Part shown: positions 25,690 through 34,065 of the stretch, piece by piece | Numbering within the stretch: position 1 is the first letter of the stretch | How the letters are laid out: each line of letters starts with the position of its first letter | Translations under genes and position numbers: made by a program | NCBI GenBank assembly: GCA_903884235.1 | Contig: CAISEB010000020.1 | Span: forward strand, 1 to 64,000 | From: an uncultured Pseudomonadota bacterium | GTDB lineage: Bacteria > Pseudomonadota > Gammaproteobacteria > Steroidobacterales > Steroidobacteraceae | DNA length: 64,000 bases | Direction: 5' to 3' | The notes under the pieces: generated by a model | The model's input: only the letters and a program-made list of their open reading frames with translations | The model's database searches: none | Told to the model about the DNA's origin: nothing

Positions 25690-26891
25690 GAGGCCACCTT
25701 CTGCGCCGGCGTCGGGGGCCAGCGTTGCGACGCACCCTCGAACAGGCTCACGGTCTTCTCGAGTCGCGGCGTGCCGTCGTGGACCGCGATCGTGTGCGGC
25801 TGGCCCGGCTCGTAGCCGGTCCACAGCGAAACGCCCGCGTAGGCGCCGTCCTTGCGCAGGACGTAGTACTTCATGTCGACGTACAACAGCCGCTCCTTCT
25901 CGTTGTTGAAATTTCGCGCAATGCGATGCAGCGCATCCATGCCCGCCTCGAACGGCGTCATGCCGTGTCGCATGTTCTCGACGATCGTGTGCGCGCCGAG
26001 CACGCGCAGGTTCTCCTCGCCGCTGCCGGTCGCACCGACCGAGCCGACGTCCTGGTCCGTATAGCAGCCGGCTCCGATCACCGGCGAATCGCCGAGTCGA
26101 CCCGGGATCTTCCAGGCCAGCCCGCTGGTGGACGTGCATCCGGACATGTCGCCGTTGGCGGCAAGGGTCGAGCAGTGGATCGTGCCGGTGGGCGGGAACA
26201 GCACCTTGTGGATGGCCGCCGTGCGCGCCGCGGGGTCGATCGCGAGGTCCTCCGCGAGGCGCTGCAGGCGCTCGTAGTACGCGGCGCCGTCATCGGAGCG
26301 CAGGCGCTCCTGGAGACGTTCGCGCCAGCGCGGGTCGGCGACGCCGGAGCCCCACCAGTCGGAGTGTGCCTCCTTCCACAGCAGCCACACCTTGCGGGAG
26401 GCCTCGGTCAGCAGGTCCTCGCGCTTGAAGCCACGGGCCACGGCAAAGCGCTCCGCGCCCTCGCCGACCATCATCACGTGGCCTGAATGCAGCATCACCT
26501 CGCGAGCGAGCCTTGCCATGCTGCGGATGTTGCGCACGCCGCCGGCGGCACCGGCACGACGCGACGGCCCGTGCATGCACGAGGCGTCGAGCTCGACGAC
26601 GCCCTCTTCGTTCGGCAGTCCGCCGAGGCCGACGCTGTCGTCTTCCGGATCGTCCTCGGCGCCGGCGACGACGCGGATCGCGGCCTCGAGCGTGTCGCCA
26701 CCACCCTTCAGGTACTGGTAGGCGCCCTCTAGGAATTCATAGCCGTTGCCGGCGGCGACGATGATCGGCCGCGACGCCGCCTGCATGCGCTGCTTCGGCA
26801 GCGGCTCAACCGCGCGGGCCTCGCCCGCCCCCGCGCTCCCCAGCGCGCCGAGGGCGAGTCCGGACACGAAGTCCCGACGTGACAATGGCAT
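25686..26891 (-). CDS. N4-(beta-N-acetylglucosaminyl)-L-asparaginase family Ntn hydrolase, Tat-exported
   Basis: Autoproteolytic Ntn hydrolase that cleaves the amide between an asparagine side chain and a sugar, or isoaspartyl bonds. MPLSRRDFVSG at the start is a twin-arginine signal. The precursor is cut before the nucleophile Thr237 in PPTGTIHCSTLA; SGLAWKIPGRLGDSPVIGAG and ATGSGEENLR are conserved active-site blocks of the beta chain. ATG 26891 has GGGGGG eight bases upstream; the frame is open to 26993. The 401-residue length fits bacterial members. It heads an operon with the amidohydrolase and MHS carrier. Confidence 0.92.
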   Translation of the reverse strand: MPLSRRDFVSGLALGALGSAGAGEARAVEPLPKQRMQAASRPIIVAAGNGYEFLEGAYQYLKGGGDTLEAAIRVVAGAEDDPEDDSVGLGGLPNEEGVVELDASCMHGPSRRAGAAGGVRNIRSMARLAREVMLHSGHVMMVGEGAERFAVARGFKREDLLTEASRKVWLLWKEAHSDWWGSGVADPRWRERLQERLRSDDGAAYYERLQRLAEDLAIDPAARTAAIHKVLFPPTGTIHCSTLAANGDMSGCTSTSGLAWKIPGRLGDSPVIGAGCYTDQDVGSVGATGSGEENLRVLGAHTIVENMRHGMTPFEAGMDALHRIARNFNNEKERLLYVDMKYYVLRKDGAYAGVSLWTGYEPGQPHTIAVHDGTPRLEKTVSLFEGASQRWPPTPAQKVAS

Positions 26892-27025
26892 TGGCGATCC
26901 CCCCATGAACTGAGCTGCACTGTAATGCAGCCGGCGCGGCCCTGCACGCCGCCGCGGGCTGCATCGCAGCACGACTCGGCACGATGTGCGCAAGAATCGG
27001 AGCGCGCGCCCCCGGGCCCGGCGCT

Positions 27026-27051
27026 ACCGTGCCTTACCTCCCAGGCACGGT
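27026..27051. promoter_or_regulatory. Inverted repeat in the ada leader
   Basis: ACCGTGCCT-N8-AGGCACGGT is a perfect 9-bp inverted repeat ending nine bases before the ada ATG. It occupies the ribosome-binding region, so it could be an operator or an mRNA hairpin that limits translation. It does not resemble the enterobacterial Ada box. Confidence 0.5.
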
Positions 27052-27060
27052 GCGCCTACA

Positions 27061-28173
27061 ATGAAGATCCTGAAGTTTCCACCGCAGGCGATGGCTACAG
27101 ACGCAAATTGCTGGCGCGCGGTCGTGTCGCGCGACGCACGCTGGGATGATCGGTTCTGGTACGGAACGCTCTCCACGCGCGTGTACTGCCGCCCTTCCTG
27201 CGCCTCGCGCCCGGCCCGGCGCGAGAGCGTCCGCTTCTTCGATTCCAGGGACGCGGCGGTCGCGGCGGGGTTCCGCCCCTGCAAGCGCTGCCGTCCCGAC
27301 CTCGCCCGGCCGCCGCTCGCCGGGCGGCTCGAGGCCTCGGCTCGCCACATCGCCGCGCATGCGAACGAGCGGCTGACACTCGCCGACCTGGCCGGACGGG
27401 CGTCCCTGTCCCCGGCGCACTTCCAGCGCGCGTTCAAGGCCCATTTCGGGGTCACGCCGCGGGAATACCAGGACGGACTGCGCCTGCGCCAGCTGAAAGG
27501 CGACCTGCGCGCCAGCGCGCGCGTGACCGATGCGATCAACGCGGCCGGCTATTCCTCGGCGAGCCGCGTGTATGGCGAGGCATCGCGCCAGCTCGGCATG
27601 ACGCCCACGGCGTACCGCGCGGGCGGTGCAGGGGAGACGATCGGCTATGCCTGCCGCGACACCGCGCTCGGGCGACTGATGATGGCCGCCACGGACCGGG
27701 GCGTCTGCTTCGCGGAGTTCGGCGAGTCGGATGCGGAGCTGCACGCAGGCCTCGCGAGGGAATTCCCCGCCGCGACACTCGTTGAGTCCACACGCGCGAA
27801 GTCTCCGGAACTCGACGACTGGATGAAGGCGTTCGCCCGCCACCTCGACGGGCGCACGGCGCGCCCGGACGTACCGCTCGACCTGCGCGGCACGGCATTC
27901 CAGGTGCGCGTCTGGCGCTTCCTGCTCGGCCTCGCCGACGGGGAGACCGTGACCTACACGGCGGTCGCGCAGGCGATCGGCGCGCCGAAGGCAGTCCGCG
28001 CGGCCGCCTCCGCCTGCGCCGCGAATCGCATCGCCGTGCTCATCCCCTGCCATCGCGTGCTGCGCGGCGACGGCGGCGTCGGTGGCTATCGGTGGGGCAT
28101 CGGGCGCAAGCAGTCGCTGCTGGAACAGGAGCGGGCTCGCGTGGACGGACCCCGCAGCCTCGCCCGGGGCTAG
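27061..28173 (+). CDS. ada: Bifunctional Ada: methylphosphotriester/O6-methylguanine methyltransferase and regulator
   Basis: DNA alkylation-repair protein and methylation-triggered activator. The N-terminal Ada zinc domain has the four cysteines Cys43, Cys47, Cys74 and Cys77 (VYCRPSC, PCKRC). An AraC-type HTH domain follows (about 95-180, SLSPAHFQRAFKAHFGVTPREY). The C-terminal MGMT domain has the acceptor Cys330 in IPCHRVL. ATG 27061 gives 370 residues; ATG 27091 is an alternative start that still keeps the zinc domain. The inverted repeat just upstream may control it. The gene is divergent from the glycosylasparaginase operon. Confidence 0.95.
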   Translation: MKILKFPPQAMATDANCWRAVVSRDARWDDRFWYGTLSTRVYCRPSCASRPARRESVRFFDSRDAAVAAGFRPCKRCRPDLARPPLAGRLEASARHIAAHANERLTLADLAGRASLSPAHFQRAFKAHFGVTPREYQDGLRLRQLKGDLRASARVTDAINAAGYSSASRVYGEASRQLGMTPTAYRAGGAGETIGYACRDTALGRLMMAATDRGVCFAEFGESDAELHAGLAREFPAATLVESTRAKSPELDDWMKAFARHLDGRTARPDVPLDLRGTAFQVRVWRFLLGLADGETVTYTAVAQAIGAPKAVRAAASACAANRIAVLIPCHRVLRGDGGVGGYRWGIGRKQSLLEQERARVDGPRSLARG

Positions 28174-28210
28174 ATCCTCTGCCGCCCTGGCGGCGGCGGA
28201 CCGTGGACGG

Positions 28211-29200
28211 CTAGTTCCTGACCTTGACCTGCATCTCGCTGCGCTTGTAGTCAATGATCAGAGTATCGAGCAGGCCCAGCACGTTCATGCCAATAAGCAC
28301 CGCAGGTTCCTTCGTCAGCTTCCAGTGTTGGAAGATGTAAAGATCGCCGGCGGTGAAGTGCGCGCCGCGGATCATCACGTCGCCGATGAAGATCGGTGGC
28401 GTGACGACACGATCGCCGCGCTGGACGTCCATCGTCGCGCCGGTGATCTCGTCGGCCGCGACGTCCGATGAACTCAGGTGCTTCACGAGCGCGTCCCGGA
28501 ACGCCTCGTTCGCGAGCGTCACCTGTCCGCCGGTGTCGATGATCGCCTTCGCGTGCACCTTGCCGATCTGCACGTCGGCGACGAGCAGCAGGCCGTTGGT
28601 GATATGCACAGGAATCGTCGTGAAGCCGGGCTCCGCCTTTTCGCGGTGGGACTTGGAGATCCGGATCTTGTCGTGGCGGAAATCGATGAAGATGCGCTTG
28701 TCGAGCAGGCCTTCGGTGCCGAGGATTCCGTCCGCGCCGCCCAGTGCATCGCTGATGATCGGCAGTCTCTTCGAATGCAGCTCGAGGTCGCCGACGACGA
28801 TGCTGTCCACATGGATGGTCGGCACGACGCGCGTCCCTGTGACGCCGCGCAGGTTCACCGAGTCCTCGGGATTGGGCACGACGCCGATCGCCTCGGCGAC
28901 CGCCGCGGACACCGCTGAATTGTCGGCTCCGGTGTCGAGCACCAGCCGGAACGGGCCCTTGTCGTTGATCAGTACCGGCGCCCAGATGCGGCCGATGCGG
29001 TCGCGCAGCGTCGGCGCGACGTAGCGGGGCTCCGGCGCCGACACGACGACGTCTCCTACGTTGCCCGCCGCAGGGGGGTTGATGACGGCAGCCGGCGTCT
29101 CTTCCGCAGCGGCAGGTCCCGTCCAGGCGACGAGCATGGCGGCACACGCCAGCGCGCAGCGCCGTACATGCCGCACGACCCGAGGTCCGCATCGTCCCAT
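28211..29200 (-). CDS. Exported retropepsin-like aspartic protease with two DTG motifs
   Basis: A 329-residue protein with a signal peptide (about 1-32, cut near AAAEE). It has two aspartic-protease lobes: Asp89-Thr-Gly in LVLDTGADNSAVS and Asp222-Thr-Gly in AIIDTGGQVTLAN, each followed by strand patterns and a hydrophobic-hydrophobic-Gly segment (GILGTEG near 158-164 and LIGMNVLG near the C-terminus). Many bacterial retropepsin-like proteins have one DTG and dimerise; here both halves are in one chain, like pepsin. ATG 29200 has GGAGGGGG upstream. It faces a divergent amidohydrolase gene and is convergent with ada. Substrate unknown. Confidence 0.85.
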   Translation of the reverse strand: MGRCGPRVVRHVRRCALACAAMLVAWTGPAAAEETPAAVINPPAAGNVGDVVVSAPEPRYVAPTLRDRIGRIWAPVLINDKGPFRLVLDTGADNSAVSAAVAEAIGVVPNPEDSVNLRGVTGTRVVPTIHVDSIVVGDLELHSKRLPIISDALGGADGILGTEGLLDKRIFIDFRHDKIRISKSHREKAEPGFTTIPVHITNGLLLVADVQIGKVHAKAIIDTGGQVTLANEAFRDALVKHLSSSDVAADEITGATMDVQRGDRVVTPPIFIGDVMIRGAHFTAGDLYIFQHWKLTKEPAVLIGMNVLGLLDTLIIDYKRSEMQVKVRN

Positions 29201-29396
29201 CGCGCCCCCTCCGGGAGATTCCTCCCCGCCGCCAGCCGGCATCGTCCCAGTATAGGTCGCCGGACGCACGGCCGGCACGGCTCGCCGCATGGGGCCCTCC
29301 GTCGGCCGCACGAGTCCGGGCTGCCGCGGTGAGCGCGGACTGGCATCATGGCGGCGCACCGGACTGGGGTCCGGACCTGACCATCGGGAACCCGAC

Positions 29397-31190
29397 ATGC
29401 TCCGCTTTCCGGCCTCCAGACACCTCGCGGCCCTGATTCTCTGCGCCCTGGGCGGCGCCGCTTCGGCAGCCACCGCGCCTGCCGACGCCGTCTACCGGGG
29501 CGGGGCGGTCTACACCGCCGATGCCGCCGACCACGTGCGCGAGGCGGTCGCGATACGCGGCGGGCACATCATCTATGTCGGCGCCAACGCCGGCACGAAG
29601 CGCTACGTCGGCAAGAAGACGCGGGTCGTCGACCTGCATGGCCGCTTCGTGATGCCCGGCCTCGTCGACGCACACATGCACCCCCTGGAAGGCGGCGCAG
29701 CCCTGCTCACCTGCAACCTCGAGTACCTGCGCCTGTCGGTGCCGGAATTCCAGGCCCGGATCCAGGCCTGCCTCGACAAGGACAGGAAGCACGAGCCCGA
29801 CGCCGCGCTCGCCGTCACGGCCTGGTTCCAGCAGGGCATGACGCCGGCAGGCGTGGAGATCAGCCACGCCACTCTCGATTCGCTGCACACGCAACGCCCG
29901 ATCCGCGTCCGCGATTCGTTCGGCCACACGGCACTCGCGAATGCACGTGCGCTCGCACTCGCCGGGATCACTCGCGACAGCAAGGATCCGCCGGGTGGCC
30001 AGATCCACCACGATGCCGCGGGCGAACCGACCGGCCTGCTCGAGGATGCCGCATCGGACCCGGTTGACCGGCTGTTCCCGGCGCCGACGGCCGAGGACCA
30101 CCGTGCCGCCGCGATTGCCGCGCTCGCCGCGATCGCGCGCCAGGGCGTCACCAGCGCCCTCGACGCGGATGCCGAGGATGGATCGACGATCGGCGAGCTC
30201 GCCGCGTTCGCGGCAGTGGCCCAGCAGGGCGGGCTCTCCGCGCGGATGCACTTCGCCATCCACATCTCGCCGACCGACGTCGAGAACCCCGGCGCCGCGA
30301 TCGCGCGCGTGCTGGACTTACGACGCCGCTTCGACCAGCCGCCGACCGGCGCCGCGCCCGGCATCACGGTCCGCAACGCCAAGCTCTACATCGATGGCGT
30401 GATCTCGGGGCCGGCCTTCACCGGCACGATGATCGAGCCGTACCTCGTCAACGCGGGGACCGCGGCGTCGCCGCACTGGGTCCCGGGCCCGAGCCGCGGC
30501 CCCGCGCCGTACTATGCGGCACCTGCGCTCGCGGACCTGCTGGCGCGCCTCGCGCGCGCCGGCATCGACCCGCACATGCACGCCGATGGCGACGGCGCCG
30601 TGCGCGCGGCGCTCGATGGCATCGAGTTGATGCGCAAGGCCGTGCCGGGCGCCGACATCCGCCCGGCGATCGCCCACGACGAAGTCGTGGCGCGCGCGGA
30701 CTACCCGCGCTATCGCACGCTGGGGACGTACCCGGTGCTGTCGTTCCAGTGGGAGAAGCCGGCGCCGGACACCGTCGAACAGCTCCGAGACTACTTCGGC
30801 CCGGAGCGCTGGGCCATCGCGGAGCCTGCCGGACTGCTGCTCGCCGCCGGCGCCCCAGTGGCCTTCGGCAGCGACTGGCCCGTCGATCCGCTGAACGAGT
30901 GGTTCGCGATCAAGGTGGGCATCACGCGCGAGAACGCACCGGACTCGGGCTACACCGGTCGCCTGGGCGTGGATCCCGGACTCACCGCCTTCCAGGCCTT
31001 GCGCGCGGCGACGATCGTCTCCGCAGCCGCACTGCATGACGATGCCCGCGTCGGCTCCCTCGAGGTCGGCAAGCTCGCGGACCTGATCGTGCTTGATCGC
31101 AATCCGCTCGAGATCCCGCCGGCCTCGATCGCCGAAGTGAAGGTCCTGGAGACCGTGGTCGGCGGCAGGGTCGTCTACAAGGCGCCCTGA
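29397..31190 (+). CDS. Exported YtcJ-like amidohydrolase (amidohydrolase_3)
   Basis: Metal-dependent amidohydrolase of 597 residues with a signal peptide (about 1-24, cut near ASAAT). Landmarks are MPGLVDAHMHPLEGG (HxH metal pair), the acceptor Lys in RNAKLYIDG, His in DPHMHADGDG, HDEVVARAD and the Asp in FGSDWPVDPLN. This arrangement is that of the YtcJ/amidohydrolase_3 family, often annotated by default as an N-substituted formamide deformylase. ATG 29397 is preceded by a CGGGAA site; an upstream in-frame start at 29289 adds non-signal-like residues. It is divergent from the aspartic protease and convergent with the ThDP enzyme. Confidence 0.9.
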   Translation: MLRFPASRHLAALILCALGGAASAATAPADAVYRGGAVYTADAADHVREAVAIRGGHIIYVGANAGTKRYVGKKTRVVDLHGRFVMPGLVDAHMHPLEGGAALLTCNLEYLRLSVPEFQARIQACLDKDRKHEPDAALAVTAWFQQGMTPAGVEISHATLDSLHTQRPIRVRDSFGHTALANARALALAGITRDSKDPPGGQIHHDAAGEPTGLLEDAASDPVDRLFPAPTAEDHRAAAIAALAAIARQGVTSALDADAEDGSTIGELAAFAAVAQQGGLSARMHFAIHISPTDVENPGAAIARVLDLRRRFDQPPTGAAPGITVRNAKLYIDGVISGPAFTGTMIEPYLVNAGTAASPHWVPGPSRGPAPYYAAPALADLLARLARAGIDPHMHADGDGAVRAALDGIELMRKAVPGADIRPAIAHDEVVARADYPRYRTLGTYPVLSFQWEKPAPDTVEQLRDYFGPERWAIAEPAGLLLAAGAPVAFGSDWPVDPLNEWFAIKVGITRENAPDSGYTGRLGVDPGLTAFQALRAATIVSAAALHDDARVGSLEVGKLADLIVLDRNPLEIPPASIAEVKVLETVVGGRVVYKAP

Positions 31191-31194
31191 TCCG

Positions 31195-32931
31195 TCAGCC
31201 GGTGATCCGCCGCCAGAGCGCGCGTCCGAGGAAGCGCGCCTTGGTGGCGAGATCGAATGTGCCGAGCGTCGTGCGCACGGCGCCATCGGTGAAGCGCGTC
31301 CGCTTCGAGTAGTCGATCCGCACGTCCACGAACACGGCCCGGCCGGCCGCTGCCTGCGCGAGCGCGACGTCGATCCCAGCCGGGACTGCCGCATCGTCCC
31401 CGATCAGCACGTGCCCGGCACCGACGGTGCAGGCGAGACCGGCGACATCGAGCGGCGCCAGCACCGAGCAGGTCTTGCGGTTGAGCGGGATCTGCTGCGC
31501 CTGCGCGATCTGCGCGAGTTCGCCGTCGTTGAACACGAACCAGACGATGCCGAGGCCCTGCGCAACGGCCGTGACGGCCTCGAGCCCCGTCATCCTGAGC
31601 GCGCCATCGCCGACGATACCGACCACTGCGCGCTGCGGCGCCGCCAGCTTCGCGCCGATCGTCGCCGGGATGCAGTAGCCCATGCAGTTGAAGTCGGTCG
31701 GCGACAGGTACGTGCGCGCGTCGAGGATGGGCATCAGCTCGGCGGTCAGGAACGTGTGGTTGCCGTCGTCCGCGACGACGATGCCGTCGCGCGGCAGCGC
31801 GGCCCGCAGCGCCGTGAAGAACCGCGCCGGGTTGACGCGGCCATGGCTATCGTGGCGGAGCCACTCGGCCAGGTACGCGGCCTTGTCGCGCGCGATCTGG
31901 GCGGCGCGGCGCTGGCCACGCGCGTCGTCCAGGCCGGTTCCGCGCCCGAGCGCCGCGTTGAGCGCCGCCAGCACCGGTTGCGCATCACCCACCAGCGCGA
32001 CCGCGGCGGGGTAGTTGCCACCGATCGCGGCGGGATTGATGTCGATGTGGACGAGGGCGGCAGGCACGCGCGCGCCGTAGCTGCCGGTCGCGATCTCGGC
32101 GAATCGAGTGCCCACCGCGACGAGGCAGTCGCAGTCCGCGAACGCGTTCTCGCCCGCTGGCGTGGCCGCCGGCCCGAGCGCGAACGATGCATGCAGCGGG
32201 TGATCGGCGGCGAAGCTCGACAGTCCCTGCAGCGTCGTCGACACAGGCGCGCCGAGGCGCTCGGCCAATGCCACGAGCTCGGCCCGCGCGCCGACCGCGC
32301 CCCAGCCACAGAAGATGGCAGGGGCACGCGCAGACGCGATGAGCTGCGCGGCGCGCTCGATCTCCGTCGCCGCCGGCATCCTCCCGGGTACCACAGCGGG
32401 ACGCCGGTCGGGACCCGTCTCGCCCCGGAACAGCTGCAGGTCGACCGGGATCTCGACGTAGACGGGCCCCGGCTCGCCGGAGGTCGCCTGCGCGTACGCC
32501 GCGTGGATCGCCGGCCGGATCTCGTCATGGGTACGCACCAGCCAGGTGCCCTTGGTGATCGGCCGCAGCATCGCGTGCTGGTCGACGTCATGCAGCTGGA
32601 ACTTGCGCCCGGTGTCCCGGCGCACGCCGCCGGAGATCACGAGCATCGGGATGCCGTCGAGGAATGCCTCGCCGATGCCACTCGCGGCATGGGTGAGCCC
32701 TGCCGCCGGCACGACGACCAGCGTGCCGATGCCGGCACCGCCGACTCGGCTGACCGCATCCGCCATGAACGCGGCGCCGCCCTCGTGCGCGACGAGCACC
32801 GGGGTGATGGTCTCGGAGGATGCGAGCTGGTCGTAGATCTCGGTGTTGTGGACGCCTGGGATGCCGAACGTGAAGCGCACGCCGAGTGATTCGAGCGCCT
32901 CGCGCACGAGCTCTGCACCGGTCTTCTTCAT
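31195..32931 (-). CDS. Thiamine-diphosphate-dependent enzyme, acetolactate-synthase-like
   Basis: A 578-residue ThDP enzyme with the three COG0028 domains: N-terminal pyrimidine-binding (catalytic Glu50 in VAHEGGAAFMADA), central, and C-terminal pyrophosphate-binding with GDGALRMTGLEAVTA...FND. ATG 32931 has GGAGGT six bases upstream, although the frame is open to 33090. HEGGAAFMADA and DDGNHTFLTAELMP differ from biosynthetic acetolactate synthase, so a decarboxylase or carboligase on another 2-oxo acid is likely. No small regulatory subunit is present. The SGNH hydrolase gene lies 79 bases upstream on the same strand. Confidence 0.87.
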   Translation of the reverse strand: MKKTGAELVREALESLGVRFTFGIPGVHNTEIYDQLASSETITPVLVAHEGGAAFMADAVSRVGGAGIGTLVVVPAAGLTHAASGIGEAFLDGIPMLVISGGVRRDTGRKFQLHDVDQHAMLRPITKGTWLVRTHDEIRPAIHAAYAQATSGEPGPVYVEIPVDLQLFRGETGPDRRPAVVPGRMPAATEIERAAQLIASARAPAIFCGWGAVGARAELVALAERLGAPVSTTLQGLSSFAADHPLHASFALGPAATPAGENAFADCDCLVAVGTRFAEIATGSYGARVPAALVHIDINPAAIGGNYPAAVALVGDAQPVLAALNAALGRGTGLDDARGQRRAAQIARDKAAYLAEWLRHDSHGRVNPARFFTALRAALPRDGIVVADDGNHTFLTAELMPILDARTYLSPTDFNCMGYCIPATIGAKLAAPQRAVVGIVGDGALRMTGLEAVTAVAQGLGIVWFVFNDGELAQIAQAQQIPLNRKTCSVLAPLDVAGLACTVGAGHVLIGDDAAVPAGIDVALAQAAAGRAVFVDVRIDYSKRTRFTDGAVRTTLGTFDLATKARFLGRALWRRITG

Positions 32932-33010
32932 GCTGCACCTCCGACGCAATCGATGATCGCCCGACACGCCGTCGACGCCGTGATCGCGGCACTGGATCTC
33001 GCCTGCAGGT

Positions 33011-33943
33011 TCATCGCGGCTCCACGCGCTCGCATCCGGAGGCCCGCGGCGCGACCTCGCGGGGCCGGGCAGGTCGCGCGGCCTGGGCATCGAGCTCGTC
33101 GTGCGCGACCTGCTGCAGGGCCCGCACCTGCGGCTCCGAGAGCCCGAGATCGGCCCCCGCCTTCTCGCCCGCGCCGAGGACGCGCGGATCGCGGTGCGTG
33201 ACGCTCCCGAAGATCACCAGCGCCTCCAGGTAGTAGCCGGCGGTACTCGCGTGGTACTGGTCCCAGCTCCACAGGTCGAGCTGGCCGAAGGCGGTGCCGT
33301 CGTAGGGGTTCGGATCGGCGACGCCGGTCGCGAACGCCCGATTCCACGCCTCGCCGACGGGGATCACGTCGCTCACGTAGGCCGATGCCGCCGCGGCCGC
33401 GTCGTTGCCCGCGCGCACGTCGAGCGCCATCGCCTCAACCGGCCTGCCGTACCAGTGCCCCGTCTTGAGGTACGTCTGGTCTGCCCGCGTCCAGGTCGCG
33501 TTCAGGTGCACCCTCGTCGACGGGTTCCGGCAATGGAACAGCGTCGCGAGGCGGCCGGCGTAGTCGGTGAGCATCGTCGCATCGCCGGGGTGCTCGCGAT
33601 CCAGCGTGCTGTAGCCACTCAGCACGACGTCGTCCCAGGCGCGATCGAGGAGCGCGCGGCGCTGGTTCCAGTGGTAGTCGAGGCCCACGCCTGGTGCCGT
33701 CTCGAGGCTGACGCTGAAGTCGAGCCCCGCCTCCTGCGCGAACCGGGCGAACAGCGCGGGCACGCCGCCGACGCCATCGCCGTTGAGATCGACGACCGAT
33801 TCCGGGTGGTAGACGCGCACCGGCGAGTTCGCGCCATAGAGGAAGCTGTTGCCGACGAACAGGATCGTGCCGGCCCGGGCGGTTCCGGCGCCCGCGACGC
33901 AGCAGAGCAGGATCGGCGCGATCAGCAGTCGCAGGTGCTTCAT
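33011..33943 (-). CDS. Exported SGNH/GDSL-type hydrolase
   Basis: Serine esterase-like protein of 310 residues. Residues 1-24 are a signal peptide (cut near TARAG). The nucleophile motif is degenerate: Ser33 in FVGNSFLYG. The C-terminal DQYHASTAGYYL supplies the expected Asp-x-x-His pair. Between them DLNGDGVGG (52-60) resembles the start of a calcium-binding loop but lacks the twelfth-position acid. The C-terminal tail is Arg/Pro-rich. The gene lies just upstream of the ThDP enzyme on the same strand and may be co-transcribed. Substrate could be an ester or acetylated glycan; not resolvable here. Confidence 0.75.
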   Translation of the reverse strand: MKHLRLLIAPILLCCVAGAGTARAGTILFVGNSFLYGANSPVRVYHPESVVDLNGDGVGGVPALFARFAQEAGLDFSVSLETAPGVGLDYHWNQRRALLDRAWDDVVLSGYSTLDREHPGDATMLTDYAGRLATLFHCRNPSTRVHLNATWTRADQTYLKTGHWYGRPVEAMALDVRAGNDAAAAASAYVSDVIPVGEAWNRAFATGVADPNPYDGTAFGQLDLWSWDQYHASTAGYYLEALVIFGSVTHRDPRVLGAGEKAGADLGLSEPQVRALQQVAHDELDAQAARPARPREVAPRASGCERVEPR

Positions 33944-34065
33944 GACGTCCTCGGCGGGGCTGCAGGCAGGCTATCACGGCGATCGCCCGCCGGAATCCGG
34001 TCCCCGCCCACACTGGCATCCGGAGCGCCGGGACGCTAATGTCCGCCGCAGGGAGACCCATCGGA

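Noticed and set aside
31195-32931. Biosynthetic acetolactate synthase large subunit (ilvB)
   Set aside because: No ilvN or ilvC follows, and the HEGGAAF and DDGNHTF motifs differ from the HEQGA-type motif of biosynthetic enzymes.
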